Shown: piece after piece, positions 8,615 through 16,781 of the stretch | Layout: every line of letters begins with the position of its first letter | Numbering within the stretch: the stretch's first letter is position 1 | Origin: Acidobacteriota bacterium | Lineage (GTDB): Bacteria > Acidobacteriota > Terriglobia > UBA7540 | Assembly: GCA_031292775.1 (NCBI GenBank) | Contig: JARLGN010000497.1 | Location: 1 to 52,028, forward strand | Direction: 5' to 3' | Length of the DNA stretch: 52,028 nucleotides | Translations under genes and position numbers: made by a program | Notes under the pieces: generated by a model | What the model was told of the DNA's origin: nothing | The model's input: only the letters and a program-made list of their open reading frames with translations | Database searches by the model: none

Positions 8615-9709
8615 ATGGATCAGCGAATCACCCAGAACATTGGCACAAGAATTCCTGTGGCAAGGATAGCTTGGACGATTGTCCTGGCGATGCTGGCAAT
8701 TGCCACGGTATCGGCCGGTCAACTCTTAGGGAAGCACTACCACAAGGCAGAGTTGATTCCGAATTACTCTGTTGTGAAGAAGATTGTGCTGGGGGGTGAC
8801 GGGGGGTGGGACTACCTCCTTTGCGACAGCGCCGCGCGCCGCCTCTACATCTCGCGCGGCACTCACGTAATGGTGGTAGATGCCGATACCTACGCCGTGG
8901 TGGGAGACATCCCCGGCACCGAAGGAGTGCACGGCATCGCGCTGGCGCCGGAATTTGGCCGCGGCTTCACCAGCAACGGCCGCTCCAACACCGTGACGAT
9001 CTTTGATCTTAAAACACTCAAAATTCTGGGGACAGCACCCACGGGCAATGGCCCTGACGCCATTATGTACGATCCTGCCTCCAAGCGCGTGTTTACCTTT
9101 AACGGCCATGGCGGCGACGCGACGGCCATCGATGCGGCTTCGGGAAAACCCGTGGGAACAGTCACTCTGGGCGGCCAGCCGGAGTTTGCCGTTGCCGACG
9201 GGCAGGGTCACATTTACAACAACCTGGAAGACAAGAGCGAACTCCTCCAAATCGATTCGCAGAAGCTCACGGTCACTGCGCGCTGGCCGTTGGCGCCGTG
9301 CGAAGCACCCTCAGGGTTGGCGATGGACATCGAACATCGCCGGCTTTTCGCCGGGTGTCATAATCAGATGATGGCAGTAGTAGATGCGGACTCCGGCAAG
9401 GTGCTGGCAACGCCAAGGATCGGCCAGGGTGTGGACGCCAACGCTTTCGATGCGGGCCTCCAATTCACCTTCAGCTCCAATGGTGACGGCACCTTGACCA
9501 TCGTTCGGGAGGACTCGCCGCAGAAGTTCAGCCCTTATGCAAACGTCGCCACCCGGCGTGGCGCGCGGACCATGGCGCTTGATCTGAAAACGCATCACGT
9601 CTTTCTGGTGACGGCGGAATTCGGCCCGCCACCGGCGCCCACGCCGGAACATCCGCACCCCCGGCCGCAAGCCATTCCCGGCACGTTTACACTGCTGGTT
9701 GTGGAATAA
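8615..9709 (+). CDS. Exported YVTN/YncE-type beta-propeller protein
   Basis: A 364-residue protein with an N-terminal hydrophobic segment at about residues 17-35, either a signal peptide or an anchor. It continues with propeller blades of the YVTN type: RLYISRGTHVMVVDADTYAVVGDI, FTSNGRSNTVTIFDLKTLKILG, VFTFNGHGGDATAIDAASGKPVG and LFAGCHNQMMAVVDADSGKVL are successive repeats. Such propellers act outside the cytoplasm as binding scaffolds or dehydrogenase-like domains; no catalytic residues can be named. The C-terminus carries a proline/histidine-rich stretch (PPPAPTPEHPHPRPQ) before a last strand that probably closes the ring. It is followed by the TMTC-like gene on the same strand after a palindromic element. 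Confidence 0.78.
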   Translation: MDQRITQNIGTRIPVARIAWTIVLAMLAIATVSAGQLLGKHYHKAELIPNYSVVKKIVLGGDGGWDYLLCDSAARRLYISRGTHVMVVDADTYAVVGDIPGTEGVHGIALAPEFGRGFTSNGRSNTVTIFDLKTLKILGTAPTGNGPDAIMYDPASKRVFTFNGHGGDATAIDAASGKPVGTVTLGGQPEFAVADGQGHIYNNLEDKSELLQIDSQKLTVTARWPLAPCEAPSGLAMDIEHRRLFAGCHNQMMAVVDADSGKVLATPRIGQGVDANAFDAGLQFTFSSNGDGTLTIVREDSPQKFSPYANVATRRGARTMALDLKTHHVFLVTAEFGPPPAPTPEHPHPRPQAIPGTFTLLVVE

Positions 9710-9751
9710 TACAGTTGAAGCATTAGCGAATTCTGCCATCGCGCATGACGT

Positions 9752-9877
9752 TCGGAATCCTGGAGTGCGGGAACTCGCCACCGCTTTTTCTTCCACTGGC
9801 TCGTCAGCGGTTTGTGATACGCCGCGGCGAGTCGCGGCAAGGGAGAGCGGCGTCGAGTCGCGGCACTCCGAAATCGG
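9752..9877. repeat. Palindromic non-coding element (REP/MITE-like)
   Basis: The ends form an imperfect inverted repeat. GGAGTGCGG at 9762-9770 pairs with GCACTCC at 9863-9869, extended by TTCGGAA at 9751-9757 against TTCGGAG-like sequence on the right. The middle holds shorter GC-rich palindromes (CGCCGCGGCG). It fills the gap between two genes and contains no credible frame. Confidence 0.55.
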
Positions 9878-9915
9878 AACATGCACGATGCAACCAACGG
9901 AAAGAGTTTAGCCAC

Positions 9916-11919
9916 ATGACCCCAGACCCTTTAGCTGACCTTACCCCCTCCACTCCAGTTCCGCCAGAGGACAAGCAATCTCCAGCCCCCTTGCCAGGCA
10001 AGCTGCGAGTGGTGTACTGCCTTATTCTGGCTGCCGTTGCGCTTGTGCCTTACCTTGCCTCCTTGCGCAACGACTTTGTTTATGACGACTTCGATCAGGT
10101 CCTCGCCAATCCCTACATACGGAACTTCCATCACTTGCGGGAAATCTTCACTTCCTCGGTGTGGTCGTTCCTGGGCGATTTCCGCGGGGCCTCCAATTAC
10201 TACCGCCCTGTGATGTCGATGGGATATCTGTTTTGCTACCAGATGTTCGGTCCTCATGCGCTGGGATTCCACCTGGCAAATCTTCTGGCGAACGCCGGCG
10301 TGGTGGTTCTCGTTTTTCTGGTCACGCTCAAAATGTTTCGCGCGCCTAAGGTGGCTCTGGTGGCGGCGTGTATTTTCGCGCTCCACCCCATCCACAGCGA
10401 AGCGGTGAATTGGATTGCCGCCGTCACCGAGCTCGAGTTGGCGCTCTTTTATCTTTTGACCTTCTGGTGTTTCCTCGCCTTGGCGCGCGCCGCCGGTAAG
10501 AGCTCAGCTCCGCTCCAGATCGCCATGGCCGGCAGCTTTGTTTTCGCCCTTCTTTCCAAGGAGCAGGCCCTGACACTCCCCGTCCTGGCCGCCATCTACG
10601 AGCACTTCTTCCGCGAAGATCGCGCGCAAACGACCAAGTTCCAGAAGCTGCGGCGCTATGGCTCTTTATTCATACTCGCGGCGGTCTATCTGGTGTTCAG
10701 GACGCATTACCTGGGCAGCCTGGCGCCCAGTCTGGACCGGCCGGGGTTTGGGACAGAAGACCTGGTGGTTTCGGCCCTCGCTCTGGTTGGCCAATACTGC
10801 TGGAAGCTCGTGTGGCCGGCACATCTCTGCGCCTATTACCTTTTCCCTGGTGACATCACCACCCTTTATCCATCGGCGCTGGGGGGCCTGCTGGCCTTGG
10901 CGATTTGCGCCTATGCCTTTGTAGTCCTTCGCAAGTCTGACCGGCATGCCGCTTTCGGAGTCGTCTGGTTCCTGGCCACGCTTGCGCCGGTCTTGAATGT
11001 ACACTGGATGACCAGCAACCCCTTCGCAGAGCGTTACCTCTATCTTTCTTCCGTGGGATTCTGCTGGATATTGGGCTGGCTGGGAGTCCGCTGGTGGAAC
11101 TCGCTTTCGGCGCGTGGCAGCCGAGGCCGTGTTGCCCTGGCCATCGCCGCCGGGTTAATCGCCATGCTCTGCGTCGTTCGCACTGTTGCTCGTGATCTCG
11201 ACTGGCGGGACAACCTCACCTTTTACACGGCAACGCTGGAGCTTTCGCCGGACGCCTATTACATCCACAATAACCTGGGCACGGTTTATTGGGCACGAGG
11301 CAATACTGCGGCGGCGGCTGATGAGTGGCGCGCAGCACTGCGGCTGGCCCCCAACAACGAGTATGCTCTGCACAATCTCGGCTTGGCGGAACACGAGCAG
11401 AAACATTATCAAGAAGCGGAAGATCTCTACCTGCGCGCCTTGGCGGTGCGGTCAAATTACATGGACGCCCATTTGGATTTGGGGAAAACCTACGCGGCCA
11501 CAGGCCGATTGCAGGAAGCGGAAGCCCAGATGCTCGTCGCTGAGAATCTTTCACCCCTCAGCGTCCGGGCGCACAATACTTTGAGCGAATTTTATTTCGA
11601 TCAACGTCGACTGCCGGAGGCGGAGGCGGAAGCGCGCCGCTCCGTGGAAGTAGAGCCCACCCCGCAGGGGTATTGGGACCTGGGTCTGGTGGAATGGCTC
11701 AAGGGAGACCGCAGCGGCGCCGAGAAAGCCTTCCTCAGCGCGGAGGCCGCAAGCCCATCCGACAGCAGGGGGCATTTCATGCTCGGGCTCCTTTATATGG
11801 ACGCCAATCGTAACGCCGACGCCATGCGCGAATATCGCGCCGGCTTGCAAATTGAGCCCACCAATGCCGAAGCCATCGCCAACCTCAAAAAGTTGGAGTT
11901 TCTCGGCGCACAGAATTGA
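9916..11919 (+). CDS. TMTC-like membrane glycosyltransferase fused to TPR repeats
   Basis: A 667-residue protein. The N-terminal half is polytopic, with about ten membrane segments. It shows features of GT-C/PMT-like enzymes: an acidic first loop FVYDDFDQVLANPYI near residue 55, SNYYRPVMSMGYL near 95, LHPIHSEAVNWIAAVTELE near 155-175, and SKEQALTLP near 215. From about residue 435 onward there are six or so TPR units, for example YYIHNNLGTVYWARGN and YALHNLGLAEHEQKHYQEAEDLY. This layout matches the bacterial TMTC/DUF1736-type proteins, thought to transfer a sugar from a polyprenyl-phosphate donor to exported protein. Substrate specificity is unknown. ATG 9916 is preferred over an open extension to 9745 because the latter crosses the palindromic element. 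Confidence 0.8.
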   Translation: MTPDPLADLTPSTPVPPEDKQSPAPLPGKLRVVYCLILAAVALVPYLASLRNDFVYDDFDQVLANPYIRNFHHLREIFTSSVWSFLGDFRGASNYYRPVMSMGYLFCYQMFGPHALGFHLANLLANAGVVVLVFLVTLKMFRAPKVALVAACIFALHPIHSEAVNWIAAVTELELALFYLLTFWCFLALARAAGKSSAPLQIAMAGSFVFALLSKEQALTLPVLAAIYEHFFREDRAQTTKFQKLRRYGSLFILAAVYLVFRTHYLGSLAPSLDRPGFGTEDLVVSALALVGQYCWKLVWPAHLCAYYLFPGDITTLYPSALGGLLALAICAYAFVVLRKSDRHAAFGVVWFLATLAPVLNVHWMTSNPFAERYLYLSSVGFCWILGWLGVRWWNSLSARGSRGRVALAIAAGLIAMLCVVRTVARDLDWRDNLTFYTATLELSPDAYYIHNNLGTVYWARGNTAAAADEWRAALRLAPNNEYALHNLGLAEHEQKHYQEAEDLYLRALAVRSNYMDAHLDLGKTYAATGRLQEAEAQMLVAENLSPLSVRAHNTLSEFYFDQRRLPEAEAEARRSVEVEPTPQGYWDLGLVEWLKGDRSGAEKAFLSAEAASPSDSRGHFMLGLLYMDANRNADAMREYRAGLQIEPTNAEAIANLKKLEFLGAQN

Positions 11920-11949
11920 CGGGCACTGGCAAGTCAAGGAGTGAAGTTA

Positions 11950-11978
11950 TTGACGGCGGGCAGTGGTTCTATTATTCT
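11950..11978 (+). promoter_or_regulatory. Candidate sigma70-type promoter for the RsbW-STAS pair
   Basis: TTGACG at 11950-11955, a 17-base spacer, then TATTCT at 11973-11978. The spacing is ideal and both boxes have few mismatches. It lies about 130 bases upstream of the anti-sigma factor start. Confidence 0.4.
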
Positions 11979-12110
11979 CTACGCTGCCAGACCGGGATAA
12001 GCATGCAGATAATAGGCCCCGGGCGCTGGAATAAAGTCAAGGCGCGCGTTGACATTCCGGCACCCGTGGGGTAATTTCAGGAAAGGGACCTGCGTCCCCT
12101 CCCGGACCCT

Positions 12111-12596
12111 ATGACTCCTGAAAGCAGTGTCGTCGAGGTGACTCTGGAAAGCGACCTCAAGAACGTTGAGGTGGCGGAGGAGATTACCCGCCGCGTTGCG
12201 GTGACCGCAGGATTCGATGAAGACGAGCAGCACCGCATTGAAATGGCCGTGCATGAGTCGATGATTAATGCCATCTGGCACGGCAACAAAAATGACTCCA
12301 GCAAGACCGTTTGGTTGCAGTTTCAGATTCACCGCGACCGGCTGGAAATTCGTATCCGGGACCAGGGGATCGGCTTCAATCCGAACTCAATCCCCGACCC
12401 GCTGGAGAGTGATAACCTGCTGAACGTGTCCGGGCGCGGAATCTTTTTGATTCGCGCCTTTATGGATGAGTTCAGGGTGGAAAACACCAGCGGCGCCGGA
12501 ACGGAAGTTACCATGGTCAAACGCCTGAGTTCCGGAATTCAGACTAAACAAGGAGGAACCGACCGTGAGCATGAAAGCCACAATTCGACAAGTTGA
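12111..12596 (+). CDS. RsbW-type anti-sigma factor / serine kinase (GHKL ATPase)
   Basis: A 161-residue cytoplasmic protein with the GHKL ATPase fold used by RsbW and SpoIIAB. The N-box is HESMINAIWHGNK near residue 45, the G1 box is DQGIGFNP near 85, and the G2/lid is GRGIFLIRAFMD near 108, with the closing GTEVTMVKR. In characterised members it binds a sigma factor and phosphorylates the partner STAS protein on serine. That partner is encoded directly downstream, overlapping by 32 bases. No sigma factor or PP2C phosphatase gene is in this window, so the target is elsewhere. No strong ribosome-binding site precedes the ATG. The C-terminal 20 residues beyond the fold are polar and encoded by the overlap region. 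Confidence 0.85.
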   Translation: MTPESSVVEVTLESDLKNVEVAEEITRRVAVTAGFDEDEQHRIEMAVHESMINAIWHGNKNDSSKTVWLQFQIHRDRLEIRIRDQGIGFNPNSIPDPLESDNLLNVSGRGIFLIRAFMDEFRVENTSGAGTEVTMVKRLSSGIQTKQGGTDREHESHNSTS

Positions 12597-12921
12597 TTCC
12601 GTGACGGTCGTCGATGTCAGCGGCAGAATTACTTTGGGAGAAGGGTGCACGCAGTTGCGGGAATTGATCCGCGACCAACTCAGCAAGGGCAACAAGAACA
12701 TTTTGTTGAACCTTGCCGACGTCACCTACATCGACAGTTCGGGGATCGGGGAATTGGTGAGCGCCTATACAGGTGTCTCCAAGCAAGGTGGGGGGTTAAA
12801 ACTCCTGAACCTTACCAAAAAGGTTCACGACCTTTTGCAGATTACTAAACTCTATACGGTCTTCGACGTCCACGACGACGAAGTCAAGGCCATCAGCAGC
12901 TTTAGCAAACCAACCACTTAG
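12565..12921 (+). CDS. STAS-domain anti-anti-sigma factor (RsbV/SpoIIAA-like)
   Basis: A 118-residue single STAS domain. The phosphorylatable serine lies in the conserved DSSGIGELV near residues 58-60, after the strand ILLNLADVTYI. The partner kinase gene overlaps its start. GTG at 12565 is chosen because AGGAGG at 12551-12556 lies 8 bases away; ATG at 12571 would give a 14-base gap. In the known partner-switching scheme the unphosphorylated form binds the anti-sigma factor and frees the sigma factor. The 32-base overlap and internal ribosome-binding site suggest coupled translation. Confidence 0.88.
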   Translation: MSMKATIRQVDSVTVVDVSGRITLGEGCTQLRELIRDQLSKGNKNILLNLADVTYIDSSGIGELVSAYTGVSKQGGGLKLLNLTKKVHDLLQITKLYTVFDVHDDEVKAISSFSKPTT

Positions 12922-13073
12922 GGGAACGGCCCCATTGCCTGCAAGCCGGCGCGGATCGCCTGTGTATGGAGACCCGCAGCCGGCGCGCGGCCTGCCTCCA
13001 CGCAGGTCGTACTTCCTTCAAATTCATTGCCGGGTCCGGCGCTTCCCTGGATGAAGAATCCAGGAAGCGCCCG

Positions 13074-13304
13074 TCCCTCTTTCGTCAGCTCCCCAAGGCG
13101 ACTTAGCCCTGCTCGGTAGATGGGACGGAGCTCGGAGAATTCTTCTGCCAGGCTGAGATCTATATAGTGGACGACACCCGCCCACTTGGCCCCGGGATCC
13201 TGATCGGCGGGAATAATCTTCTCTGTGATGCCCTCGGCGCATGCCGCTCGCTCCCGAGTAAAGTACTTGAAGGGAACCGGACGCCGTACTCCAGACCCGT
13301 CCAT
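13074..13304 (-). pseudogene. Remnant of a gluconate 2-dehydrogenase subunit 3-like protein
   Basis: On the minus strand one frame reads FKYFTRERAACAEGITEKI, then IPADQDPGAKWAGVVHYID, then a helix ending YRAGLSRL. This matches the core of the gluconate 2-dehydrogenase subunit 3 family (pattern T-xx-IIPAD-x-PGA-xx-AGV-xx-[FY]ID ... YR-x-GL), a small partner of GMC-type dehydrogenases. Family members continue for about another 100 residues after this point; here the frame loses similarity near residue 105 and no downstream domain appears. The true start is not clear. With the broken GMC start at 13627-13694 this looks like a decayed dehydrogenase operon. Confidence 0.55.
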
Positions 13305-13626
13305 CTGAGGATGATGGGCAAGGTCGGACACGGCCAGCGCCAGCTTGTGCTTGCGGTTCCCCATCTTCAGGAGCGCGCAGAGTTCCACGATGCTCAGCCG
13401 CCGCGGCCGGGGTGAAATCGATGCTGAGATTTCCTACGCGGGCGCCGAGGTTCCAGCGGGTGGGGTCATCTATAACGGCTTCAGTCGCCTCCCCATTCGC
13501 GTCGTCGACACCGTGCCTCGCCCGGAAGGGATGAAATCCTGGGGACGGGAGTTTAAAGATCTCTACCGCCGCTATTTTTGGAAGCATATCCGCGCCTGTT
13601 GCATTGCCTAGGGTAATCCGCGTGAA

Positions 13627-13694
13627 GGCTAATTCCTTGGCAACTATGCCGCCCCCGCACCCGCTCCCACCACGACGGCATCAACCTGCTCCAT
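13627..13694 (-). pseudogene. Frameshifted N-terminus of a GMC/FAD-type dehydrogenase
   Basis: From the ATG at 13694 the minus strand reads MEQVDAVVVGAGAG and then hits a stop. Moving one base within the run of Gs at 13652-13655 restores GIVAKELA. Together these give the dinucleotide-binding G-x-G-x-x-G signature and helix of gluconate-dehydrogenase-type GMC oxidoreductases. The similarity ends after about 22 residues and no other GMC block is visible downstream, so both a frameshift and a large deletion are needed. The downstream frame stays open to about 13024 but I do not recognise its product. Confidence 0.5.
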
Positions 13695-13762
13695 AGTTGC
13701 CTCTCAATTCTGCGATTGAGATACCCAATATTCAGGGCATTGCCGTCCAATGAAATTCGTGT

Positions 13763-14887
13763 TCACACATGAGGCGTAAAATCGCGATAGCTTGGCCAAC
13801 CTTCAATTGACTCGGCATTCTTAACGCCTCGGCCAATCGCCTCCGCAACAACCTCTGCGGCAAGCGCGCCGACAGCGGAGACGGGAACGTCGCGCCGCAA
13901 ACTGCGAGTGGAAATGGCGTAGAGCTGGTCGCCGTCCCCAGTCGTGTGGTATGGGGGGATTGCCCTCGCCCCGCCACAGCTTGCCATCATGGCAATCTTG
14001 GTTAACTGCAGCTTGTCAAAATAGACGTTTGTCGCCACTACGGCCAAAGTCGTGCTGTGCAGGAATTCGTCACTCAGCTTAAGGGATGAATGCGCGGGGG
14101 GGTCCGCCAACCGCCGCTTGAGGGTCTCGGTGAGGCCCACAAAACCTCTCCCGTCCTGGTGACGCGCTCCGGCCAGGAGCTTATGGGTTCGCCAATCGAG
14201 GATGTCTCCTGACGCGTTGACCACGGCTAGCGCGCCAATCACGATATCTCCCAGGCGAAGACTGGCGGTACCCAAACCGCCTTTCATCCCCGGGAATCCC
14301 TCCGAGCGCAGCATTTTCCCAACTGTTGCTCCGGCGCCGGCTCCGACGTTTCCTTCGGCGACCGGCCCGGCTGAAGCCGACAGGCATGCCTTCTATCCCG
14401 CCTCCGCATCGGGGCGTATTCTCCCATCGCCGATGGGGAGATCGTCAATGACGGCCCCCACCACGATGGGAACCCGAATATTTGGAACACCCCAGTCATA
14501 GCCGATGTGGCGCTCATCAAGGTATTTCACGGCTCCCGGCACGGCCGCGAGCCCCATAGGGCCTCCGCCTGCCAGCAAGATGCCGTGGATTCCTTCCAGC
14601 AGGCTGACGGGTTGCAACATCACGCCCAATTGTTCGCCTGGTGCCGAGCCGTCGTAGTCCACGCCAGCGCTAACCTCATTGTCGAAAAGAATGGCCGTGC
14701 AGCCGGTGGGCCGGCGCGAGTCCGTGCAGTGCCCGACCCTTACCCCCTGAACGTCAGTAATGGAACCCGGCCCTGGCTTAGATTCACTCACCTTCCAGAA
14801 TTCCGCCTCGGTGGCTACGCTGAACAGGCCGATGCCTCCTGAGCCAGCTAAAACTCTAGTAAACTCCCGGCGATTGAATTTCAACAC
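13763..14887 (-). pseudogene. P1-family (DmpA-like) aminopeptidase interrupted by one in-frame amber codon
   Basis: The frame from ATG 14887 to the stop at 13763 would encode 374 residues, the normal size of P1 peptidases. It carries a Tat-type leader (NRREFTRVLAGSG) and the family blocks GSITDVQGVRVGHCTD, HGILLAGGGPMGLAA, IGDGRIRPDAEAG, AEGNVGAGAGATVGK, KGGLGTASLRLG, STTLAVVATN and TTGDGDQLYAIST. A single TAG at 14393-14395 (codon 165) follows DAEAG, where relatives commonly have tyrosine. Everything after it stays in the same frame and is well conserved. P1 peptidases self-cleave to form an N-terminal nucleophile and release N-terminal residues from peptides. A recent nonsense mutation, readthrough, or an assembly error would each explain this. 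Confidence 0.8.
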
Positions 14888-14976
14888 GATCCACCTCCAG
14901 AATGACAGTTGAAACCAAGCTCCTGATCTTCGCTCCCCGAAGCCATATGATCGTGGCTCCGGGCCGCAGGAAGATG

Positions 14977-15221
14977 TTAGCCAACACGCACGGATGTTTG
15001 GGCGTAGTTTTGCCTTCCGTGTTTGGAGTCAAACGCCCGTTTGAAGGCGAGCGCGGCAGCGCCGAGCACGCCACCGTAATATCCAAGCTCAGACGCCATC
15101 ACCCGAAGCTCCCGATTCTCCCACGGGCGGACGAGTTTGGCCAGTTCGTCATTGAGAACAGAAATCGGCAGGGGATTGTTCTCAGGCAGGCCGCCTCCCA
15201 AAAGCAGAGCTTGGGGCAAAT
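14977..15221 (-). pseudogene. C-terminal stub of a ROK-family sugar kinase
   Basis: About 80 codons read LPQALLLGGGLPENNPL and later LRVMASELGYYGGVLGAAAL, which matches the C-terminal end of ROK proteins (glucokinase, N-acetylglucosamine kinase and relatives, usually around 300 residues). The catalytic aspartate, the zinc-binding cysteine motif and the ATP-binding N-domain are all missing. The 5' side runs directly into the stop codon of the malectin-domain sensor gene at 15222-15224, so the break point is at that junction. It is probably the leftover of a kinase that belonged to the glycan locus to its right. Confidence 0.7.
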
Positions 15222-16781
15222 CTACTCGGGGGAAACTTCAATGGCATTGATGCGGGGATAATTTCGTACTGGCACGAAGTTGAAGAATATCTTCCCCTGG
15301 TCATTTGGAACGATGCCATGGAAGGTCTTCGCCAGGGCTCGATTTTCCCCTCCGGCCTCTTTGAAGATGTCAAAGTTACGGAGCAACACCGTGCCATTGC
15401 AATACACATCGAACAGGCGGCTGCCCACGCCGCCCCGGCCCTGATTGCCAGGGCCAAAGAAAGCCTCCGTGAAGTGGAGCGTGGCCGAGTATTTCGAACC
15501 CGCGGCCACAGGAATGGAATAACTGAAATAACCGAAGCGTTGGCTCAAATAGAGGTCCGGGTCTGGTGAGCCTTTGATTGATGCTTTGTCCGAGAGTAGT
15601 CTTCCCCCCTCAAAATAGCGGTCCGGAAGCCAGATATTCCCGTTGCGGTCGGTGTAGGTGTCGTCGCTGGCTATAATGCGGACGGGGCGCATCTTTCCCT
15701 GTAAACATGGCACCAACTCAATAGCGCTGACCAAGGGATCATCGATCTTTCTCACGAAACGTAGATGCAGCTTCCCGTCGGAGGACGGATGGATGTCAGT
15801 GAATACCCGTTCATCCGCGGTTTCGCTCCTACCTACGTCACCTAGAATGTCAAAATCTGACAGGAGGTGCTTTCCGCTCAGGAGCACGTCGAACATGCGG
15901 CTGGTTTCGCCCCCGCCATGCGGCTCGCCAGGGCCAAACTCCGGCTCGACGAAGAACAGGTGAAGCTCATAATCACCCGGCTGCAATGGAATATCGTAGG
16001 AGAACTCGCCACGCCGCCACTGTTCGAACATGGTGTTATCGGTCGTACGGGCGATAGACTGGTGAGCCTGAGAGGAGATATCCCCCCCTGAGTAATAGCG
16101 GTCGCTTGTCCACCGCTTTCCTTGCCGGTCAATGTAATCCCCGCGCGTATAGCCGGCAAGGATACGTACGGCGTCGTCCGGTTCGGGTGACGCAGGAGCG
16201 CCCTCCAGGCCCGCCGCATTAGCCGCCAAGGGCTGGTCCCGAGGCTGGACGGAATGTGACTTCCAACGCAGAAGGAGGAGAGTGAGCACGACGGCCAGCA
16301 CTGCGAGCACCCAGGCGGCCGTCCGGCGAGCGCGCCGGCTGACATTCTGTCCGCTAGTCCCGCCGTGGAACTGCACAACGCCAACGGGAGGCTCTCCCTG
16401 GCTCTGCGGGTGCGCCGTATCCGCGCTGGCAGCCGTCGCGGAAGTTCGTGTCCGGGTGACAAATTTCGGCACGTAATGCCCGGGTTCGAGGACAATCTGG
16501 ACCGGGTTGTTGGCGCCTACCCCTTGGTAATACTCCTTCAAGTTCTTTCTAAGCCGGTGTGCCTCAACACGGACAATGGCGTCCTGGTTCTGGTCGAAAT
16601 CCGGACCTCTCCCTAAGACTTCCGTGGCAAGCGTGTATTCCTTGATTCGGTCTACCCTGCCTCCGAAATATTCCTGGCAGATGAATCTGAGCAGCTTGCC
16701 TTGGAGGGGTGCCCTCGGGAAATTCCCAGAACTCAGAACACGTTCCAGTTCTTCCTTCTCGTGGCTGAATGCAGTCTCCAT
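15222..16781 (-). CDS. Membrane sensor-like protein: N-terminal regulator-like domain, one TM, two malectin domains
   Basis: A 519-residue protein from ATG 16781; a TTG-initiated extension to 16841 is possible, and neither start has a clear ribosome-binding site. Residues about 10-106 form a domain (LQGKLLRFICQEYF, IKEYTLATEVLGRG, DAIVRVEAHRLRKNLKEYY, PGHYVPKF). In many acidobacterial proteins this domain precedes a membrane segment and TPR, propeller or cyclase domains, and it resembles winged-helix regulators. One membrane segment follows at about 153-172. The outer part has two malectin-like beta-sandwiches (about 205-358 and 368-518). Each has an RYYSGG or RYFEGG motif, a Y-x-L-H-L-F-F or Y-x-A-T-L-H-F strand and an SR-[LM]-FDV strand. 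Malectin domains bind sugars. The inferred role is sensing glycans outside and signalling inside. It is divergent from the GntR regulator gene. Confidence 0.7.
   Translation of the reverse strand: METAFSHEKEELERVLSSGNFPRAPLQGKLLRFICQEYFGGRVDRIKEYTLATEVLGRGPDFDQNQDAIVRVEAHRLRKNLKEYYQGVGANNPVQIVLEPGHYVPKFVTRTRTSATAASADTAHPQSQGEPPVGVVQFHGGTSGQNVSRRARRTAAWVLAVLAVVLTLLLLRWKSHSVQPRDQPLAANAAGLEGAPASPEPDDAVRILAGYTRGDYIDRQGKRWTSDRYYSGGDISSQAHQSIARTTDNTMFEQWRRGEFSYDIPLQPGDYELHLFFVEPEFGPGEPHGGGETSRMFDVLLSGKHLLSDFDILGDVGRSETADERVFTDIHPSSDGKLHLRFVRKIDDPLVSAIELVPCLQGKMRPVRIIASDDTYTDRNGNIWLPDRYFEGGRLLSDKASIKGSPDPDLYLSQRFGYFSYSIPVAAGSKYSATLHFTEAFFGPGNQGRGGVGSRLFDVYCNGTVLLRNFDIFKEAGGENRALAKTFHGIVPNDQGKIFFNFVPVRNYPRINAIEVSPE

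Noticed and set aside
13024-13587. Intact 187-codon gene on the minus strand
   Set aside because: The frame is open, but its upstream part is a frameshifted GMC fragment and its lower part overlaps the subunit 3 similarity in another frame, so it is better explained as decay.
14393-14395. Selenocysteine or pyrrolysine codon in the P1 peptidase
   Set aside because: The codon is TAG, not TGA, no pyl genes or special RNA structure are seen, and relatives commonly have tyrosine here.
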